A DNA stretch of 64,000 nucleotides from Struthio camelus (taxonomy: Eukaryota; Chordata; Aves; Struthioniformes; Struthionidae), in NCBI RefSeq assembly GCF_040807025.1, contig NC_090952.1:5906001-5970000 (forward strand), read 5' to 3'. The notes under the pieces were generated by a model, which ran no database searches, was not told the DNA's origin, and worked only from the letters and a program-made list of their open reading frames with translations. Made by a program: the position numbers and the translations under genes. Shown here one piece after another: positions 32,101 through 64,000 of the stretch (position 1 is its first letter; each line of letters begins with the position of its first letter).

Positions 32101-32356
32101 GAGCTTCTCTTGCATGCTTCCAAAAGTTGACATGTGCTTCATATGCTGCTTGAGCTCAGGTTCGGAGGAAGCATGGACCTCAGGCAGACTGAAGGAGTCC
32201 TTGCAGAAGAAGTCAAAACGTCTTTACCTTCCTCTTTCTCAGTAAGTTCTGTCTTCCACCCAGCACTCTGATGCCCTTGCACTTTTCACGCAGCTGAACA
32301 AACGCCTTCCAAAGTGCACTGCGCTCCACAAGAGCCTCTGTCTTTGCTCCCTGTAG
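29111..32356. other. Intergenic spacer 3
   Basis: Same layout as spacer 1 but six bases shorter near 29282. GC-rich stretch about 30950-31455, TCTGC repeats at 31314-31333, minus-strand segment 31954-32368. Confidence 0.6.

Positions 32357-32368
<12 letters not shown>
31954..32368 (-). pseudogene. Unidentified protein-like segment, minus strand, copy 3
   Basis: Same reading, frame change and stop as the copy at 5961-6375; no difference seen. Confidence 0.35.
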
Positions 32369-42103
<9,735 letters not shown>

Positions 42104-45100
42104 GCTCATGTCAATCCTTTGAAGGTGTCTTCCTGGCTGTTTTGCTATTGTTGCTCCTTCAGAAGCCTCGCAGTGCTGTTCAGAGGCCCCTCTTGCACCC
42201 CTCCATCCCATTCCCCCTCTTTCTTCCTCCTTGATCCCCTGCCCCACACATTGCTTACTCCGTTCTGCACGGGTCCACTACCCCCCGTGAACAACCCCAA
42301 ATCCTCAGGACTCCTCATCACTTGCAAAGCCCAGGTTATCCCTCTCCCAGACTATGCCTGTAGTGGCCTCAGGGCCAGGTAAGTAGAGACTGGAGGCTTT
42401 TGGCCTTTGCCCTTGTCTGTTCTCCCTCGCCTGTCAGGTTCAGGTCTCTGTGGAGTTTTCTTCTCACTTGCCCCTTGGTCCTCGATCAGGTAACCTTAAT
42501 GAAGCAGAGGCTCTCGCCAGCCACAAACCCTCCCAACGTCTCCCCAGCACTCTCCTGCTCGCCCCCTCCCCATGTTCCCCCAGCAACAAGGCTCAGCACC
42601 TTCTCCACAAAGGCACCTCAACGCACACGCGCGCACTGCACACACGCCCCAGTGCTCTCCTGAGGAAAAAAAAAAAAAAAGCCCCTCGAGTGGTTATGTG
42701 TGGAAAAGACGAGGCATTGGCCAGGTGATGCTTCCAGGTAGCACCAGCGTGCGGAGGGCACAAGTAGGAAGGGGGTGCTGCCGAGCGTGCCCTTTGCAAG
42801 TGAACAAGCTCTTTCCTGAGCAGCTCTTGCTCCTTTCATTGAAGAGGCCAATTTCTGCTCTGCCAAGCAGAGAGAGGTTGACATCTCGGACACTTTGCCA
42901 TGGCCTTCCCCCAGGCTTCGGACACCTCTGTACCACATACACGCAAGCGAGCGCTTCTTTGTCCCACTCCCGTTGCACTTGGGTGAGCAGAGGCACACGG
43001 ACAGGAAGGTGACAGAAGGCTTGCCTACACATGGACCTGTCTTTGGTGGATGTTCTCCTCCCGAGCTGCGTGAATATGCTCTCCTGCAGAGACACGGGCA
43101 TGCTTACACAACTCTCCGGCTCCGGAAGAGGCACCGGCGCCCTGAGCGGGCTGCCTTCCTGGGCTGTTGAAGCCAGGGGCTCTCGGCAGCCTTTCTGTCC
43201 CTGTTGGCTTTCTTGGGCTGCGCAGTCGTGTGCCTTGCAACCGCCTCGGTTGCCCCCTTGGCATCCTCCAGGCTCCTTTGGGCACCCTCAGATCCCTTCT
43301 CCAGGCACGCTCACGTGCTCTCTGCCCCTCTGCCTGTGCTCAGATCCCCTCTCTTCCCCTCATGCATGCTCAAGTCTCCTCTGGTCCTCTCCCTGCAGCC
43401 TCCCAGTCCTTCCATTTCCCTCTGCGAAGCACCTCCTCCACGGGGAACCCAAGCAGTGTGAGGGCGCTGCGAGTATTGTAGGCTGTGTGCGAGCATCACA
43501 TTTTTCTTCTGCAAAATGAGTGACTTTGGACTGAAAATGGGGATTTCGGCTCATGAGGATCACATTTTTCAACCCTCCCCCCTCCCCCAAATTAGCACCC
43601 ACCCCAAGCCCACTATTCCCAGTGGATGTCCCTAATGCAGAGGCTTTTTAGTGCCGAGGGAAAGAAATGACCATTGCCAAAAAGGGTTTGGGTTCTGCTT
43701 TGTTTTTCTTTTATTTTTCCCAGGCTTTGACACTGTTGGGACACATTCCTGGTGCATTTGTCTGAACGCAGTTCTCAGGGTGAGAGAGCAAACCCCTCTG
43801 CTGCTTCACTAGGCTCGGCCAGCTCCATGCTCGTGGCCTAGGGAAGCAACAGCTAGGGCTCGGCCCTTCCTGCCCACAAGATCACTGAGGGCAGTCACAG
43901 TCTTCCTCTGTGTTCATTCGGTTGCTCCCTTAGGCCTGCCTTCCTCAGCAGAGCCTCTCCTTGCCAGCAGGTGTAGCCCAGCATCCCCGAGGTGGGGACA
44001 TGGCAGGGCTGGAAGGCCTGAGGGGAGCCCCAGCCTGGGGAAGCCCTCCTGTGGCTGCGCCTGCCCCCTGGCGGCCTCGGGGAGTGGGCAGGGAGGTGGG
44101 GGCATCTCCCCTAAAGTGCCCCAGGCAGCTCCCCTTCCCCTTGCAGGGCCCATCTTGGCAGGGCCTGGCCGGTCAATGCGTCCCTGCAGCCCCTCTGTGA
44201 CATGGGCTGGGGCAGGACGCAGTGAGCGCATCACAGCAACAGCTTCCCCCTGCCCACATCGCCCCGGGAGCCTGAGCTGAGCCCACGCGCTTGGCGGTGC
44301 TCTCGCTACTGCTCTGCTCTGCTCTGCTCTGCTCTGCTCTGCTCTGGAGGAGCTGCTGGGCCGGGAGCAGGAGGAGGCGAGAGGAGGTGGTGGGACAGCG
44401 CGAGACGCTGTTTGGTGAGGTTCCCAGCAGGACGTTGGAGAGCAGCGGCTTCTCCTGGCCGCAAGACCTATTTGGACTAACTCGGGAGGCTGCGAATTCC
44501 CTCTGGGCCCCTAGGGAAGTCCTCTGGCCTGCTGGAAATTGCCCGCTGTGGGAGCCCCTCCATTATAGGGCGCTGTCGGGGCTGCACAACTTCCACGCTT
44601 AGAATCTTGGCTCCCCAGCAACACGTCCACCCCCGTGTCACTCGTGCCTCCTCAGCTGTGGTGAGAGGACCTTTGGCCCTTGCTCCAATAACTGCCTCCT
44701 CCTTTGCTGCTGCCAACACAGGTTTCTCCTGTGACGAGTGTTCATGTAGCTGTGGGTTTCGGAGTTACGCTTGTGCTCCTTGGTATGGTGGAGCCAACCT
44801 GGTTGGCAGGAGTGTTTTGTGCAGTCATGGCTACTCCAGTCTTTGAGGACTGAGAGGGTGCGTGAGAGGAGGAATCATAAAGGTGCTTCATGTCTGCAGA
44901 AGCTGCAGGCAGCTCCTGCGTAACTCCCTGCTGCTGGCTGAGGTTTTGCATTATCATTCCAACTAGACCTTCCGACTACTGGCTCTCGTGTCTACGGGCT
45001 CAGCAATTTCTCTAGTGTCTTGTGAACCAAACACTTGCTTCACTTTCAGCAGATTTCCCTTGTCCTCTTCAGCAGTTTTCATTGCCTGAGAAACTGCCTC

Positions 45101-45365
45101 AGGAGTAAAGAGCTTCTCTTGCATGCTTCCAAAAGTTGACATGTGCTTCATATGCTGCTTGAGCTCAGGTTCGGAGGAAGCATGGACCTCAGGCAGACTG
45201 AAGGAGTCCTTGCAGAAGAAGTCAAAACGTCTTTACCTTCCTCTTTCTCAGTAAGTTCTGTCTTCCACCCAGCACTCTGATGCCCTTGCACTTTTCACGC
45301 AGCTGAACAAACGCCTTCCAAAGTGCACTGCGCTCCACAAGAGCCTCTGTCTTTGCTCCCTGTAG
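42104..45365. other. Intergenic spacer 4
   Basis: Same layout as spacer 1, with the TCTGC tract expanded to six units (44313-44342). Minus-strand segment 44963-45377. The expansion lengthens a reading frame across the GC-rich stretch but creates no recognisable protein. Confidence 0.6.
44313..44342. repeat. TCTGC microsatellite, expanded to six units
   Basis: Six TCTGC pentamers, two more than in every other unit. A convenient marker to tell unit 4 from the rest. Confidence 0.9.

Positions 45366-45377
<12 letters not shown>
44963..45377 (-). pseudogene. Unidentified protein-like segment, minus strand, copy 4
   Basis: Same reading, frame change and stop as the copy at 5961-6375; no difference seen. 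Confidence 0.35.
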
Positions 45378-55109
<9,732 letters not shown>

Positions 55110-58100
55110 GCTCATGTCAATCCTTTGAAGGTGTCTTCCTGGCTGTTTTGCTATTGTTGCTCCTTCAGAAGCCTCGCAGTGCTGTTCAGAGGCCCCTCTT
55201 GCACCCCTCCATCCCATTCCCCCTCTTTCTTCCTCCTTGATCCCCTGCCCCACACATTGCTTACTCCGTTCTGCACGGGTCCACTACCCCCCGTGAACAA
55301 CCCCAAATCCTCAGGACTCCTCATCACTTGCAAAGCCCAGGTTATCCCTCTCCCAGACTATGCCTGTAGTGGCCTCAGGGCCAGGTAAGTAGAGACTGGA
55401 GGCTTTTGGCCTTTGCCCTTGTCTGTTCTCCCTCGCCTGTCAGGTTCAGGTCTCTGTGGAGTTTTCTTCTCACTTGCCCCTTGGTCCTCGATCAGGTAAC
55501 CTTAATGAAGCAGAGGCTCTCGCCAGCCACAAACCCTCCCAACGTCTCCCCAGCACTCTCCTGCTCGCCCCCTCCCCATGTTCCCCCAGCAACAAGGCTC
55601 AGCACCTTCTCCACAAAGGCACCTCAACGCACACGCGCGCACTGCACACACGCCCCAGTGCTCTCCTGAGGAAAAAAAAAAAAAAAGCCCCTCGAGTGGT
55701 TATGTGTGGAAAAGACGAGGCATTGGCCAGGTGATGCTTCCAGGTAGCACCAGCGTGCGGAGGGCACAAGTAGGAAGGGGGTGCTGCCGAGCGTGCCCTT
55801 TGCAAGTGAACAAGCTCTTTCCTGAGCAGCTCTTGCTCCTTTCATTGAAGAGGCCAATTTCTGCTCTGCCAAGCAGAGAGAGGTTGACATCTCGGACACT
55901 TTGCCATGGCCTTCCCCCAGGCTTCGGACACCTCTGTACCACATACACGCAAGCGAGCGCTTCTTTGTCCCACTCCCGTTGCACTTGGGTGAGCAGAGGC
56001 ACACGGACAGGAAGGTGACAGAAGGCTTGCCTACACATGGACCTGTCTTTGGTGGATGTTCTCCTCCCGAGCTGCGTGAATATGCTCTCCTGCAGAGACA
56101 CGGGCATGCTTACACAACTCTCCGGCTCCGGAAGAGGCACCGGCGCCCTGAGCGGGCTGCCTTCCTGGGCTGTTGAAGCCAGGGGCTCTCGGCAGCCTTT
56201 CTGTCCCTGTTGGCTTTCTTGGGCTGCGCAGTCGTGTGCCTTGCAACCGCCTCGGTTGCCCCCTTGGCATCCTCCAGGCTCCTTTGGGCACCCTCAGATC
56301 CCTTCTCCAGGCACGCTCACGTGCTCTCTGCCCCTCTGCCTGTGCTCAGATCCCCTCTCTTCCCCTCATGCATGCTCAAGTCTCCTCTGGTCCTCTCCCT
56401 GCAGCCTCCCAGTCCTTCCATTTCCCTCTGCGAAGCACCTCCTCCACGGGGAACCCAAGCAGTGTGAGGGCGCTGCGAGTATTGTAGGCTGTGTGCGAGC
56501 ATCACATTTTTCTTCTGCAAAATGAGTGACTTTGGACTGAAAATGGGGATTTCGGCTCATGAGGATCACATTTTTCAACCCTCCCCCCTCCCCCAAATTA
56601 GCACCCACCCCAAGCCCACTATTCCCAGTGGATGTCCCTAATGCAGAGGCTTTTTAGTGCCGAGGGAAAGAAATGACCATTGCCAAAAAGGGTTTGGGTT
56701 CTGCTTTGTTTTTCTTTTATTTTTCCCAGGCTTTGACACTGTTGGGACACATTCCTGGTGCATTTGTCTGAACGCAGTTCTCAGGGTGAGAGAGCAAACC
56801 CCTCTGCTGCTTCACTAGGCTCGGCCAGCTCCATGCTCGTGGCCTAGGGAAGCAACAGCTAGGGCTCGGCCCTTCCTGCCCACAAGATCACTGAGGGCAG
56901 TCACAGTCTTCCTCTGTGTTCATTCGGTTGCTCCCTTAGGCCTGCCTTCCTCAGCAGAGCCTCTCCTTGCCAGCAGGTGTAGCCCAGCATCCCCGAGGTG
57001 GGGACATGGCAGGGCTGGAAGGCCTGAGGGGAGCCCCAGCCTGGGGAAGCCCTCCTGTGGCTGCGCCTGCCCCCTGGAGGCCTCGGGGAGTGGGCAGGGA
57101 GGTGGGGGCATCTCCCCTAAAGTGCCCCAGGCAGCTCCCCTTCCCCTTGCAGGGCCCATCTTGGCAGGGCCTGGCCGGTCAATGCGTCCCTGCAGCCCCT
57201 CTGTGACATGGGCTGGGGCAGGACGCAGTGAGCGCATCACAGCAACAGCTTCCCCCTGCCCACATCGCCCGGGAGCCTGAGCTGAGCCCACGCGCTTGGC
57301 GGTGCTCTCGCTACTGCTCTGCTCTGCTCTGCTCTGCTCTGGAGGAGCTGCTGGGCCGGGAGCAGGAGGAGGCGAGAGGAGGTGGTGGGACAGCGCGAGA
57401 CGCTGTTTGGTGAGGTTCCCAGCAGGACGTTGGAGAGCAGCGGCTTCTCCTGGCCGCAAGACCTATTTGGACTAACTCGGGAGGCTGCGAATTCCCTCTG
57501 GGCCCCTAGGGAAGTCCTCTGGCCTGCTGGAAATTGCCCGCTGTGGGAGCCCCTCCATTATAGGGCGCTGTCGGGGCTGCACAACTTCCACGCTTAGAAT
57601 CTTGGCTCCCCAGCAACACGTCCACCCCCGTGTCACTCGTGCCTCCTCAGCTGTGGTGAGAGGACCTTTGGCCCTTGCTCCAATAACTGCCTCCTCCTTT
57701 GCTGCTGCCAACACAGGTTTCTCCTGTGACGAGTGTTCATGTAGCTGTGGGTTTCGGAGTTACGCTTGTGCTCCTTGGTATGGTGGAGCCAACCTGGTTG
57801 GCAGGAGTGTTTTGTGCAGTCATGGCTACTCCAGTCTTTGAGGACTGAGAGGGTGCGTGAGAGGAGGAATCATAAAGGTGCTTCATGTCTGCAGAAGCTG
57901 CAGGCAGCTCCTGCGTAACTCCCTGCTGCTGGCTGAGGTTTTGCATTATCATTCCAACTAGACCTTCCGACTACTGGCTCTCGTGTCTACGGGCTCAGCA
58001 ATTTCTCTAGTGTCTTGTGAACCAAACACTTGCTTCACTTTCAGCAGATTTCCCTTGTCCTCTTCAGCAGTTTTCATTGCCTGAGAAACTGCCTCAGGAG

Positions 58101-58360
58101 TAAAGAGCTTCTCTTGCATGCTTCCAAAAGTTGACATGTGCTTCATATGCTGCTTGAGCTCAGGTTCGGAGGAAGCATGGACCTCAGGCAGACTGAAGGA
58201 GTCCTTGCAGAAGAAGTCAAAACGTCTTTACCTTCCTCTTTCTCAGTAAGTTCTGTCTTCCACCCAGCACTCTGATGCCCTTGCACTTTTCACGCAGCTG
58301 AACAAACGCCTTCCAAAGTGCACTGCGCTCCACAAGAGCCTCTGTCTTTGCTCCCTGTAG
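55110..58360. other. Intergenic spacer 5
   Basis: Same layout as spacer 1, with one C missing near 57269 and one C to A change near 57078. The missing base fuses two minus-strand frames into one of 179 codons (56920-57459), which is not seen in the other copies and is probably not coding. Minus-strand segment 57958-58372. Confidence 0.6.

Positions 58361-58372
<12 letters not shown>
57958..58372 (-). pseudogene. Unidentified protein-like segment, minus strand, copy 5
   Basis: Same reading, frame change and stop as the copy at 5961-6375; no difference seen. Confidence 0.35.

Positions 58373-64000
<5,628 letters not shown>

Noticed and set aside
44291-44602. Plus-strand frame of 103 codons in unit 4 only
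   Set aside because: It exists only because the TCTGC tract is longer there; the translation is repeat text followed by sequence without a domain.
56920-57459. Minus-strand frame of 179 codons in unit 5 only
   Set aside because: Created by one missing C that joins two unrelated frames; the other four units do not have it.

Overview
The window is one head-to-tail tandem array. A unit of about 13.0 kb is repeated almost five times (units 1-12999, 13000-25999, 26000-38992, 38993-51998 and 51999-64000, the last cut by the window edge). By eye the units differ at only about twenty single bases plus a few homopolymer and microsatellite length changes, so they are very close to 99.9% identical. The array runs off both ends of the window.

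Each unit carries one plus-strand, many-exon gene homologous to vertebrate ATAD2 (the AAA+ ATPase and bromodomain chromatin factor; Yta7 in budding yeast, Abo1 in fission yeast). The gene crosses the arbitrary unit border used here: it enters at about 6.36 kb of one unit and ends at about 3.1 kb of the next, followed by a spacer of about 3.25 kb. The window therefore holds the 3' part of gene 1 (to 3111), four genes complete from the first recognisable exon to the poly(A) signal (6364-16110, 19363-29110, 32357-42103, 45366-55109), and the 5' part of gene 6 (58361 to the window end). Twenty exons (called E0 to E19 here) join in one frame with matching splice phases and total 2529 coding bases, or 842 codons plus a stop. 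No stop codon or frameshift was seen in any exon of any copy.

The predicted protein has, in order: four related short N-terminal segments that match a single region in human ATAD2; a basic linker; a complete first AAA+ domain with Walker A, Walker B, sensor 1 and arginine fingers; a degenerate second AAA domain as is normal for this family; a charged linker; a short basic segment; and the conserved ATAD2 C-terminus ending in a stop and AATAAA. Two family parts are missing: the bromodomain, which should lie between E16 and E17, and most of the N-terminus, including a recognisable start exon. The array thus looks like a recently amplified ATAD2 paralogue that keeps the ATPase motor but has lost the acetyl-lysine reader.

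The organism is a vertebrate, judged from ATAD2-type exons, GT-AG introns and AATAAA signals. Short introns (about 100 to 1100 bases), GC-rich sequence and the absence of Alu or L1 sequence fit a bird or other sauropsid better than a mammal, but this is inference. Variants shared between non-adjacent copies give conflicting groupings, which points to gene conversion or unequal exchange. The spacer holds no recognised gene; it contains a GC-rich stretch, simple repeats, and one unidentified minus-strand protein-like segment just upstream of the first exon.
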